A stretch of 64,000 nt of DNA from Microcaldota archaeon. GTDB lineage: Archaea > Micrarchaeota > Micrarchaeia > Micrarchaeales > CABMGC01. Shown piece by piece: positions 27,524-36,899 of the stretch; the first letter of the stretch is position 1; each line of letters opens with the position of its first letter. Both the position numbers and the translations under genes were made by a program. The stretch is taken from positions 1 through 64,000 of the forward strand of contig JAJZKO010000004.1 of NCBI GenBank assembly GCA_021850805.1. Reading direction: 5' to 3'. Under the pieces are notes generated by a model, which was not told the origin of the DNA, searched no databases, and saw only the letters and a program-made list of their open reading frames with translations.

Positions 27524-28069
27524 TTGCCCATGCAGATAAAAAAATGTATTGTAGGGAGTACAGTAATACTTGATAAGAAGGGACTCTCCACGCTTCTTAT
27601 AAAACATAAAAAGCTCAACGTGTGGATTAACCCTGGAGGCCACCTGGAAGACCAGGAATTCCCATACGATGCCGCAAAAAGGGAAGCCATGGAAGAGACA
27701 GGGACTAAAGTAAGCATTATAGATGTCAGGCAGAGTGCAACAAAAATAAACGATGCGCACAGCCGCACGTCAATCTTCCCTCTGCATATACTAGAGGAGA
27801 AAGTGGTTTACAGTGATTCCACACATACACATCTCGACTTCGTATACATCAGCGTAGCGGATAAGACCAAGGTACACAAAGTAGGAAAAGGGGAGTCAAA
27901 AGAGATAAAATGGTATAATCAGGCGGAGCTGCCAAGGAATCTTATGTTCAAAAATAGCATCATGGTTATAGAATCCGCGTTCAAATCCTACTCCTCCATG
28001 CTCGCGTCAAGAAGGTCACGAAGGGATCCGAAGTCCAGAGTCTCTCCTTCCCCTATGCACAAGGCATGA
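27524..28069 (+). CDS. NUDIX hydrolase
   Basis: GGHLEDQEFPYDAAKREAMEETGTKVS (Nudix box). Confidence 0.88.
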   Translation: MPMQIKKCIVGSTVILDKKGLSTLLIKHKKLNVWINPGGHLEDQEFPYDAAKREAMEETGTKVSIIDVRQSATKINDAHSRTSIFPLHILEEKVVYSDSTHTHLDFVYISVADKTKVHKVGKGESKEIKWYNQAELPRNLMFKNSIMVIESAFKSYSSMLASRRSRRDPKSRVSPSPMHKA

Positions 28070-28740
28070 ATGCTACCAAGATCAACATCGCCACCTAGCA
28101 TCCGGGCAAGTTCACTTTCAGAACCAGGGCTTATCTCAAATCCTTCTGAGAAATAGCTTGCCGCAGGAAGCACAAGCATCTTGCCTCCCCTTATCTTGCC
28201 ATATAGAAAGCAGCGCAGCCTCTCCTTCGCTCCTAATCTGGTGTACAAGGCAATAGAGGGGTGTATATGGCCAATTATAAGTAATTTGCCTCCATTGAGA
28301 TTCACAGGTTTATCTCCATGCGCAAATACATACTCGCCGCGGCGCAACTCGCCATTGTAAATAACTATCCCGGTCCCTTCCCCCACGCGGCCTATGAAAT
28401 TGTCATGGTTGCCCTTCACCAGCAAAAATCTCCTTATTCCCAATCCTTCTGAGAAGGAGACAAGCTCTTTAAGCTCGTTGAACTCTTCTAAATGAACCTT
28501 TGAGAAGTCATTTTTTATGTCGCCATTGACTATAAGTTCCTTGACAACTCTTCCAGCAGCTGCACTTCCTATATACCCCTTTATGCTGCTTAAGTTGGCC
28601 TTAGGGAGGAAATACCGCCTCCGCTCCGCCATAACCCCCTCATATCCAAGATGCAGATCGGAGCACACCAAGGCCTTCAGGTCCCTCAGATAAGCAATAG
28701 GTGTGCCATCGACTATCTCTACATTCTCAGAGAGGCGCAT
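27988..28740 (-). CDS. Metallophosphoesterase (archaeal phosphoesterase, TIGR00024-like)
   Basis: ALVCSDLHLGYEGVM; NGDIKND; LVKGNHDNFI; IIGHIHPSI. Confidence 0.87.
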   Translation of the reverse strand: MRLSENVEIVDGTPIAYLRDLKALVCSDLHLGYEGVMAERRRYFLPKANLSSIKGYIGSAAAGRVVKELIVNGDIKNDFSKVHLEEFNELKELVSFSEGLGIRRFLLVKGNHDNFIGRVGEGTGIVIYNGELRRGEYVFAHGDKPVNLNGGKLLIIGHIHPSIALYTRLGAKERLRCFLYGKIRGGKMLVLPAASYFSEGFEISPGSESELARMLGGDVDLGSIHALCIGEGETLDFGSLRDLLDASMEE

Positions 28741-31420
28741 GCTTAAGCCTCTTTATCTTTGAGAGAACGTCTTTATGAAGCTCACGGAGATGCCTCCTCC
28801 TATCCTTCATCATTATCACATCCGCTTCCCCGAAAGTGATAAGATTATGCGAAAATGGCGAAGGCGAAGGCGTCTTTATAACAATATATCTTGCCCTTCC
28901 ATCAAGAATATCCTTTACTACCTCTGCGGCCCTATCTACATCCATTACGTCTTCGAGTATCTCCCTGTAAGTCTCCTTAAGCACGGGGAAATTCGGGCTT
29001 ATGCTCTCAGCTGCCTTTAGTAGCGTCTGCGAGTTTACCTGCTGCCTTCCGACACTGATCTTATATCCCTTATAGTTCCTGAGAACCATAAAACTCCTCA
29101 CGGCGCAGTGCCTGAACCTGCGCTTCATAAGCTCCGTTCTTCTTATATTGCTTTTGAGAAGCTGCCTTATGTCGCAACCGTTCAGCCTCATAATAAGCTC
29201 CCTTACCGTCTCCTCGCCTATCCTTACATTGCCATCTAGGAAAATTGCAAACCCGTTATCGTTTATGAATATACCCAGCTCTGTGTCGAGGATATCCTCA
29301 AGGAGGAACCCGAATATCCTTGATAGCGCATCGTTTATCCTTCTGCCAAAAAGAAAGTGGAAAACAATCATGGACTTGGTGCCCTTCCTGTCTTTTGTTA
29401 TCTCAACAAGGAGCCTCTTGTTTGTAGGTATCACCCCGGCAAACATGTGCTGCTCTATAAAGTATCTTGTTATGGCCAGGCGGGCATAGGTATTCACAGG
29501 CATATCCGAAAGGGCCTTAAATGACTCCAGCGACGAGATAAACCTATCCGAAGACGTCTTTGCGAAAGTGAACCCCTTGCGCATAACATCCTTCGCTACG
29601 AGCATGCCTACCCTGTCTCTGAACCTGCCTATCTCCATTGCAAGTTCGTAAGTCAATGGCATCTGCTCGGAGAACCACGGCGGTACAGTGGGCACCATCC
29701 CATAAGCAGTTTCCACATAACATCTCATACCCTGAGCATGCTTGAACAGGTAAGTCCTGCCGCTCAGGACAAAAACGTCACCAGGCTTGAGCCTGGATAA
29801 AAAGTTCTCCTCAATATTGCCTATATTCTTGTTGTTCGAATCATACACGCTTACTGCCACCTCGTCAGGTATGGTCCCAATGTTGAGATAGTATATTATC
29901 TTGGTATATTTGCCTCTTCTCCCGAAAACTCCTGTCTTCTCATCATACCATATCTTTCCATACACCCTTCTGCTCTCAAGGCCAACATGCATGCCCGAAA
30001 GATACTCGAGAAGCGATATAAAATCCGCCTTTTCCAGTGTCTTATATGGATACGCCCTTCTTATCACTGCAAGCGCTTCTTCCATCTCCCACTTTTTGCT
30101 AAGAGCCATGCCAACGACATGCTGCGCCAAGACATCAAGGCAATTTTTTGGAGTGTTGAATGAGTCCAGGTGATGCTGCAAGGCGGCATTGAGCATTACT
30201 GAGCACTCTACTAGATCATCCCTGTTGACCACTATTATCTCTCCGCGTGCAACATCCTTGAAACCATGGCCACTTCTGCCTATCCTCTGCAGCGCCTTAG
30301 AAACGCTTTTAGGGGAACCCAACTGTATCACATTCCCTATATATCCTATATCTACCCCAAGCTCCAGGCTGGTAGAGGAGACAACGCATTTCAATGAACC
30401 CTTCTTAAGCAGGTCTTCCACCTCCAGCCTCACGTCCCTGGATAAAGACCCATGATGTGCGGCTACATCATCATTGTCGTACTTAAATCTCCTGGTAAGG
30501 TTATATACTGTCCTCTCTGTACCGCTTCTCGTATTTGTAAATACCAAGGTGGTCTCGTTCTTCTTTATTATTGAATTTATAATCCTGTATATCTCGCTTT
30601 CCATTCTTTCCTCCTTTACATTTATTATGTCTTTCACAGGGCTTATTACCTCAAAATCAAGCTTTTTGTCCCATGTGCCATCGACTATTGTGCAGTCGCG
30701 CTCTCTTCCGCTGCTCTCAGAGCCAACAAGGAATCTTGCGGCTTCTTCAAGAGGATGCAGGGTCGCGCCCAGACCTATCCTTATGAAACCATGCCCTATA
30801 AGGTCTTCGAGCCGCTCAAGGGATAGGGAGAGATGCGTGCCTCTTTTGTTGTTTGCAAGTTCATGAAGCTCGTCTATAACCACATACTCCAATTCCGAGA
30901 AGGCCTCTATAAACTTGGAGGAGTTGAGTATGATTGCAAGGCTCTCCGGCGTGGTCACAAGGATATTCGGCGGTTTCCTGAGTTGCTTCTGCCTCTCAGA
31001 GGTAGGGGTATCGCTTGTCCTGGTGCCAACTGTTATCCTGCCGATATCCGGGGAAACCGATTCGTATATCTCCTGAAGAGGCGAATTGAGGTTTTTGTAT
31101 ACATCATTATTCAATGCCCGCAGCGGCGATATATACAGGCAATACACCTTGTTACCAAGCGTCCCCCCCTCCGCCTTATCCATAAGCCTGCTCAATATGG
31201 CCATAAATGCAGAGAACGTCTTGCCGCTGCCTGTCGGTGCGGTAATCAGCAGGTTCTCCATTTCCTTTATCAGCTTGAACGAATACATCTGTGGCGGAGT
31301 AAGCTCCTTATACCTCGATGCAAACCACTTGCGTATTACCGGATTCAATGCAGCCATGCTTTCATTATAGCTGACGCTGGCTCCAGCTTGTTTTATCATA
31401 AATACCATATAAGGATTCAA
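28727..31420 (-). CDS. lhr: Large helicase-related protein (Lhr-type SF2 helicase)
   Basis: LITAPTGSGKTFSAF; VVIDELHEL; GATLHPLEEAARFLVG; SSTSLELGVDIGYIG; RIGRSGH. Confidence 0.9.
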   Translation of the reverse strand: MNPYMVFMIKQAGASVSYNESMAALNPVIRKWFASRYKELTPPQMYSFKLIKEMENLLITAPTGSGKTFSAFMAILSRLMDKAEGGTLGNKVYCLYISPLRALNNDVYKNLNSPLQEIYESVSPDIGRITVGTRTSDTPTSERQKQLRKPPNILVTTPESLAIILNSSKFIEAFSELEYVVIDELHELANNKRGTHLSLSLERLEDLIGHGFIRIGLGATLHPLEEAARFLVGSESSGRERDCTIVDGTWDKKLDFEVISPVKDIINVKEERMESEIYRIINSIIKKNETTLVFTNTRSGTERTVYNLTRRFKYDNDDVAAHHGSLSRDVRLEVEDLLKKGSLKCVVSSTSLELGVDIGYIGNVIQLGSPKSVSKALQRIGRSGHGFKDVARGEIIVVNRDDLVECSVMLNAALQHHLDSFNTPKNCLDVLAQHVVGMALSKKWEMEEALAVIRRAYPYKTLEKADFISLLEYLSGMHVGLESRRVYGKIWYDEKTGVFGRRGKYTKIIYYLNIGTIPDEVAVSVYDSNNKNIGNIEENFLSRLKPGDVFVLSGRTYLFKHAQGMRCYVETAYGMVPTVPPWFSEQMPLTYELAMEIGRFRDRVGMLVAKDVMRKGFTFAKTSSDRFISSLESFKALSDMPVNTYARLAITRYFIEQHMFAGVIPTNKRLLVEITKDRKGTKSMIVFHFLFGRRINDALSRIFGFLLEDILDTELGIFINDNGFAIFLDGNVRIGEETVRELIMRLNGCDIRQLLKSNIRRTELMKRRFRHCAVRSFMVLRNYKGYKISVGRQQVNSQTLLKAAESISPNFPVLKETYREILEDVMDVDRAAEVVKDILDGRARYIVIKTPSPSPFSHNLITFGEADVIMMKDRRRHLRELHKDVLSKIKRLKHAPL

Positions 31421-31540
31421 AATAAATAACCTTTACCATGCCAAGCCCTCCCATCCTTCTGCAGCATATCTGGCAAACCAAAGGTTAAACATAGTTATTT
31501 TAAAGATTTGCAATAAATTAATTCTAATTCGTTGGTATAA

Positions 31541-31813
31541 ATGGCAAAACCGCAGAAAAACAAGGACAAAAAATCAAAACTGCTTGAAGCATTTACCAGG
31601 TCAGAGCAGATCGCAGAGCTTTATGCTAAGGGCGTAACAGAGAGCGAGGCGCTTCTCAACAGCCCGCAGGATAGACCTATGGACGATGCGCATATAAACG
31701 ACCTTCTCGACCAGGAAAGGAGCAAAGCGTTTGAGGGCAGGCAGAAAATCACTTCATCGAGCCCAGCTCGCGCAAAGCCGACAAGAAAAACTGCAAAAGG
31801 AAAGAAGCGCTAA
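31541..31813 (+). CDS. Small hypothetical protein with Lys/Arg-rich termini
   Basis: 90-aa ORF, MAKPQKNKDKKSKLLEAFTRSEQIAELYAKGVTESEAL...KPTRKTAKGKKR. Confidence 0.6.
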   Translation: MAKPQKNKDKKSKLLEAFTRSEQIAELYAKGVTESEALLNSPQDRPMDDAHINDLLDQERSKAFEGRQKITSSSPARAKPTRKTAKGKKR

Positions 31814-32988
31814 GCTCCTCCCTTGCCTATAGAAAGCCTGACCCCGTTCTGGTTTCTCGTTATGGTTATATCCAGATTGTCTCCGCCAAGTATATGCCTG
31901 AGTTCTTCATATGTGTAAGAGCCGATGTCTATCTTATTCTTAAGGACCTCTGCCCTGCGCTCTATAAGAGACGCTTTCTTTATCTCACTGTATTTTAACC
32001 TAAGTGTAGGCTTCTCAGCTCCGTATATATCTTCGATGCCGAGTTCTATCGGCTTATAACCCTCGCTCTGGTATATGAACGGTTCAACCGCATCAAACTC
32101 TGCGGAAACCTCCTTTGCTATATTGCTAGGCGCATTGCCTGCCCCGGCGATCACGAAGTCATCGGCGTTCAGGAACCCCACAAAAACCCTGCTATCCTTT
32201 TCCACCGTAACCTTGTCTTGCAGTAATTGCGATACCAGCCTGAGTATCGTTATGCCTGATTCATTTCCGAATCTGCTTGCGAATGCAGCCAACCCGTCCA
32301 CCCTAAGCCTGCCTATCTCGTAATCACTCTTCTGTTCAAGGACCTTCTCAATCGCATCAGAGATCTTATCCTCATTGGGCAGATCTATCAAAGGGTCGAA
32401 TTTTTTGCCCTTTTTCTTCAGGAAGATCCTAACAAGGCTTCTCAGCTCCGCAGGCTCAAAGGGCTTCTTAATGTAATAATCTGCCCCGTTCTTTATCCCC
32501 TTAAACCTGTTTGAAGTGGCATCCATTGCACTTACTATTATAACAGTAATATCCTTCAGGTTTGGATTTGTCTTTATACTATTGCATATCTCAAGCCCGT
32601 CTGCGCCAGGAAGCATAAGATCCAAAACAACCAAGTCTGGCTTCTCACTCCTTATCCTCTGCAATGCCTCTTTTCCATCATAAATCTGGGATATATCGAA
32701 TTCCTTTCCTATAGTGATTGCCATGAGCCTGCTTATGTTTCTGTCATCCTCCACTATCATTATTCTCCTGAGAAGAGAGTCGCTCTGCAGCAGATAATAT
32801 GTAGGTATCCCGCCGCTGTTCCTTGACGCTATAGCGCTGGATGCCTCCAGCTCGCGAAGCCCTTTCTCGAGGTCGGCATGCTCAATCTTCCTTGCGACAG
32901 CAAAATCCCTAAGCTCTGCAAGGGTAACCTGCTGCCTGTCGTTTATCATCGAGATTATTTCAGACTTTATTTCCTCTAAATCATTCAT
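31810..32988 (-). CDS. Response regulator: winged-helix-like N-terminus, REC, degenerate GGDEF-like domain
   Basis: MIVEDDRNISRLM...PDLVVLDLMLPGADGLEIC...VSAMDA...KKPF; C-terminal DPLIDLPNEDKISDAIEKVLEQKSDYEIGRLRVDGLAAFASRFGNESGITILRLVSQLLQ...LNADDF. Confidence 0.8.
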   Translation of the reverse strand: MNDLEEIKSEIISMINDRQQVTLAELRDFAVARKIEHADLEKGLRELEASSAIASRNSGGIPTYYLLQSDSLLRRIMIVEDDRNISRLMAITIGKEFDISQIYDGKEALQRIRSEKPDLVVLDLMLPGADGLEICNSIKTNPNLKDITVIIVSAMDATSNRFKGIKNGADYYIKKPFEPAELRSLVRIFLKKKGKKFDPLIDLPNEDKISDAIEKVLEQKSDYEIGRLRVDGLAAFASRFGNESGITILRLVSQLLQDKVTVEKDSRVFVGFLNADDFVIAGAGNAPSNIAKEVSAEFDAVEPFIYQSEGYKPIELGIEDIYGAEKPTLRLKYSEIKKASLIERRAEVLKNKIDIGSYTYEELRHILGGDNLDITITRNQNGVRLSIGKGGA

Positions 32989-33030
32989 ACCGATCGCCTA
33001 ATTCTATAAAGTCTAAAAGGATTATTATAC

Positions 33031-35226
33031 TTAACCATTCTTGCCCTTCTTCTTTTCTTTTTCGCTTATCGGTATGGTGAACCAGAAGTCGCTTCCCACT
33101 CCTACTTCTGACCTGACGTGCATCTTCCCTCCATGCAGGTTTACTATCTCCTTCACTATTGTCAGTCCAAGCCCCGTGCCGGATCCTTCCTGCTTCGTAA
33201 GGCCGCGCCTCTGAAGCTGATAAAACTTCTTGAATATCTTTCCTATGTCATCCTTGTTTATACCTATGCCTGTATCCTTAACATCCACCCTGACGCTCCT
33301 GCCAACCTTTGTTATATACACCTCTACAGAGCCTTTCTCAGTAAACTTTATTGCATTGGTTATCAGATTTACGAAAACCTGTATCAATCTATTTGGATCA
33401 GCACTCACACGCGGCACATTATAATCTACATGCCATCCGAAGCCCACTCCCTTCCTTGAACAGAGCTCGCTCAGGGAGCGTATGCTCGGATGCTGTCCAA
33501 GCTCCTCAAGGTTTACCTGCTGGTAATCCAACCTTATCTTGTTAGCTGAGAACTTGGCCACGTCAAGCACCTGCATTATAAGGTCCATCAGCCTGTTCAG
33601 GTCGCCCATCATGGTGTTCAATATGTCATTCTGCTCGTCTGTCAGCTTGCCAAACTCGCCATCTACCATAAGCTTCATGAAGCCGTATACTGCAGTTATC
33701 GGGGTCTTCAGGTCATGGGATATATTATATATAAACTGGGTCTGTAGCTCAAGCTCTGACTTATAATTCTTCAGTTCCTTGTTGCTCTTGTCAAATGCAT
33801 CTTCGAGCTGCTGCATCTGTCTCTTCGTCCTAAGCTCCTTGTTTATTATGTAGTATCCGCAAACCTCCCCATCCGCATCCCTCTCAGGCGTTATTGACTG
33901 GTAACATGGTATAAGCTCGTCTGTCCCCTTTGCCACCATATTGACCAGTACGTCAGTAATCGGGCTCCTGTTGGCTTTGGCTATAGACAAAGAATTGCTT
34001 ATCTTGTTCTGACTCTCTATATCTGCACATATTACCGAGAAAGGCTTCCCAATTATCTCCTGATTCCTATATCCAAAGAGTGCTTCGGATCCCTTATTGA
34101 AAAAATTTATGTAGCCGTTGGTGTCTATCCTGAAGATGGCATCGCTTGAGAGGTGCGTCAGGGTGTCAAGCCCAGCTTTGATAGAGTTCAGATAACCTGA
34201 GGAGTCCCGCCTGAGCACTATATGATACCTGTCCTCAAACCTGTAGAAAATACACTGAAATCTCTTTGTTACCTGGTTCCCAAAATCCAATTCCAGCGCG
34301 ACTTCCCCCTTCCCGGCTGTAAGTTTCTCTAAGAAATCTTCCCTTCCGCTTACTATATTCTCGGTGAACGCTTTTCCCAAAAACAAACCCGCCTCATCGC
34401 CATAACCGCCACACCAGGTCACCTTAAGTGACTTATCAAGTATCAAATAATGCTGCTCTGGGAGGCTCTCGAGGAAATCAAGCCTTTCTTTGAGCTCTGC
34501 TGTCTCGGTAAAGTCATCAACTACGCAAAGGTTTGCGTTATTATTTATCTGGGTAAGAAGGAGCCTTAACCTGTGGCTCCTGTACTGAACATCTATCATA
34601 CTCCCAAAGGGCATCTCCCCATGTATCCCGAACTCAGCGCGAAGATTGATCTTTGATGCTTCAGCAGGTGACATCCCAAAGATATTCAGAAACGACTTAT
34701 TTGCCTTGAGTACCTTTCCGTCAGAATTGAAAACTGCCTGAGGCACGAAGCTATCGAACGCAGCGTCGAAATATCGCGCCGCGGCAAAACTCTTATCCTT
34801 CTCCGCCCTAAATGCAACCATATACTCCATAAGCTCCTTAAGATAGCCTATCCATACCATCTGCCTGTCTTCGAATACGTATTCCTTTTTAGAAAGTAGG
34901 GTGACAGTGCCAATTGGTTTTGAATCGAGTATAACAGGCAATATCAGGCAGCTCTTAAATCCGCTTCTGAAGTAGTTTATCAGCTCTGGAAAAGAAGAGT
35001 AGTCGCTAAGCCTGTTATCCACATAATACCTCATAGTATTGTAAACCATATCCTCAGATGCTGTTCTGGTCCTTTCATTGTAAGGCTTAGGAATGACTTC
35101 CTCGAAATGGAGTTCGGTTTTTATCAGCTCGGCAAACCCATCGAGCAATTTTACCGGAGAGCCCTGTTTCTCGCTTAATTCCTTAACTTTTAGGATAAGA
35201 TTGCCGTAATCCGGAACGTAGTCCAT
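33031..35226 (-). CDS. Sensor histidine kinase (GAF-like, PAS repeats, HisKA, HATPase)
   Basis: FIYNISHDLKTPITAVYGFMKLMVDG; NLITNAIKFTEKGSV; DTGIGI; GSGTGLGLTIVKEIVNLHGG. Confidence 0.92.
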   Translation of the reverse strand: MDYVPDYGNLILKVKELSEKQGSPVKLLDGFAELIKTELHFEEVIPKPYNERTRTASEDMVYNTMRYYVDNRLSDYSSFPELINYFRSGFKSCLILPVILDSKPIGTVTLLSKKEYVFEDRQMVWIGYLKELMEYMVAFRAEKDKSFAAARYFDAAFDSFVPQAVFNSDGKVLKANKSFLNIFGMSPAEASKINLRAEFGIHGEMPFGSMIDVQYRSHRLRLLLTQINNNANLCVVDDFTETAELKERLDFLESLPEQHYLILDKSLKVTWCGGYGDEAGLFLGKAFTENIVSGREDFLEKLTAGKGEVALELDFGNQVTKRFQCIFYRFEDRYHIVLRRDSSGYLNSIKAGLDTLTHLSSDAIFRIDTNGYINFFNKGSEALFGYRNQEIIGKPFSVICADIESQNKISNSLSIAKANRSPITDVLVNMVAKGTDELIPCYQSITPERDADGEVCGYYIINKELRTKRQMQQLEDAFDKSNKELKNYKSELELQTQFIYNISHDLKTPITAVYGFMKLMVDGEFGKLTDEQNDILNTMMGDLNRLMDLIMQVLDVAKFSANKIRLDYQQVNLEELGQHPSIRSLSELCSRKGVGFGWHVDYNVPRVSADPNRLIQVFVNLITNAIKFTEKGSVEVYITKVGRSVRVDVKDTGIGINKDDIGKIFKKFYQLQRRGLTKQEGSGTGLGLTIVKEIVNLHGGKMHVRSEVGVGSDFWFTIPISEKEKKKGKNG

Positions 35227-35276
35227 GAATAAGAATTGCTTAGAAACTTTATAAAAGTTAACAAAAAAGCAAATAT

Positions 35277-35954
35277 ATGGAAAACGAGAAAAGGACAGCG
35301 CCCGCAATAAAATACATAGGCGGCTATCTCGCCACAAAAAAGCTAAAGGGGTCGTCAGGGGATCGGAAGGAGGAAGTCATCGAGAATGGCGTCGTGTACC
35401 GCCTATGGAACCCATATAACAGCAAGCTTTCTGCGGCAATAATATCCGGACTTAAAAATATGCACATAAGGGAAGGAAGCAAAGTCCTCTATCTCGGTGC
35501 AGCTAATGGAACAACCTGCAGCCATATAAGCGATATAATAGGGCCTGAGGGTGTAATATACTGCGTTGAGATATCCGAAAGGAGCATGAGGGACTTGTTG
35601 CAGGTGTGTGAGACCAGGCCTAATATGATACCAATACTATCAGATGCCAGAAACACAGATTCATACGCCGCAGAGCTAAGCGGGATAGACATAATATATC
35701 AAGATGTCTCGGCAAGGGACCAGGCAGAGATACTCCTTGCCAATAAAGAGTTCCTTAAACCAGGCGGATATGCTTATGTGGCAATAAAATCACAGAGCAT
35801 AGACGTCTCAAAAGACCCAAGAGACATATACAAGGAATTCATTAGCAAGGTCTCAAAGGAGATGGAGCTGATCGAGACAATAGACATTAACAGATACGAC
35901 AAGATGCACCTATTTGTTATTTTTAGAAAACCTATAAAAAGCCCAAATAAGTAA
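35277..35954 (+). CDS. flpA: Fibrillarin-like rRNA/tRNA 2'-O-methyltransferase
   Basis: KVLYLGAANGTTCSHISDIIGPEGVIYCVEIS; DIIYQDVSARDQAEIL; AYVAIKSQSID. Confidence 0.93.
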   Translation: MENEKRTAPAIKYIGGYLATKKLKGSSGDRKEEVIENGVVYRLWNPYNSKLSAAIISGLKNMHIREGSKVLYLGAANGTTCSHISDIIGPEGVIYCVEISERSMRDLLQVCETRPNMIPILSDARNTDSYAAELSGIDIIYQDVSARDQAEILLANKEFLKPGGYAYVAIKSQSIDVSKDPRDIYKEFISKVSKEMELIETIDINRYDKMHLFVIFRKPIKSPNK

Positions 35955-35962
35955 TTTATTTC

Positions 35963-36802
35963 ATGAAGCCCAAGCGGATCAGCACCATAATAGTTAATGA
36001 AGCAATAGCCACTGACATTAACTCATTCAGCCAGATAGAATGCCCGTGCTGCGGCATGGAAATACTGTCTGCAGATGGGCACTCTGGATTCTGCCAGTTC
36101 TGCGAATACTACACAAACACCAACTATATACAGAACGTGCCAGACACCGTACAGAAAGGTGACTTCACCGCAGCCTTAAAGAAAGCCGACTTGCCAGCAG
36201 CATCCAGGATTCTGGAAAAAATGGTCGTGGCAAACAAACCAGAAATATTCTACCTCGCAGGCAACTTTTACGCTTACTTCTCAGACTCAATATACATGGA
36301 TGTGAATTACGCATCAGAAGGATTCATGGAGAAAAATTCCGAGCACAGGACCAACAGCGAGTTTGAATTCAACTCCATGCACCTTACCTCCAAATCACGC
36401 GAGTACTTCTACAAACTGCTCAAGATTACAAACGCAGAGAAAGAGGACCAATCCATAGTATTCCTGAGGTTCATGTCCTACATGAAGCTCAAAAAACATG
36501 CCGAGGCAGAATGGGAGCTAAACAGTCTAAGAACTTTGTCAAAGGATGCGATGCTGGTGCAATATGCCTCTGCCGTATTTTACGCGCGAACAGAGAAGGA
36601 GCCAGACGCCTCGCATATAATCCCTCTCCTGCAAAACAAAACAACAAACGCATACTACTATCTTGCCAAGATGCTTATTAACCAAAAGCAATTCTCATAC
36701 GCAGAGGAGCTACTAAAAAAGATAAACAAATCAACAATAATGCCAAGCGCAATATACGAATCGTTTGTATTGAAAGGCCTGCGCGCGGCGTCAGGGCTCT
36801 GA
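35963..36802 (+). CDS. Hypothetical protein: zinc-ribbon-like N-terminus plus helical repeats
   Basis: CPCCGMEI...GFCQFCEYY followed by TPR-like helical sequence. Confidence 0.6.
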   Translation: MKPKRISTIIVNEAIATDINSFSQIECPCCGMEILSADGHSGFCQFCEYYTNTNYIQNVPDTVQKGDFTAALKKADLPAASRILEKMVVANKPEIFYLAGNFYAYFSDSIYMDVNYASEGFMEKNSEHRTNSEFEFNSMHLTSKSREYFYKLLKITNAEKEDQSIVFLRFMSYMKLKKHAEAEWELNSLRTLSKDAMLVQYASAVFYARTEKEPDASHIIPLLQNKTTNAYYYLAKMLINQKQFSYAEELLKKINKSTIMPSAIYESFVLKGLRAASGL

Positions 36803-36899
36803 TTATCCGTGCCGCACGGGCATTACAAGCACATATTTAAAAAGAAGAAGCACTAATGGATTAATACTAGGCTCAGTTCCAATCCTAATAAATGGTTGA

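Noticed and set aside
36803-36830. CCGTG-CCG-CACGG small hairpin after the zinc-ribbon/TPR gene
   Set aside because: Only a 5-bp stem; could be a weak terminator but is likely chance.
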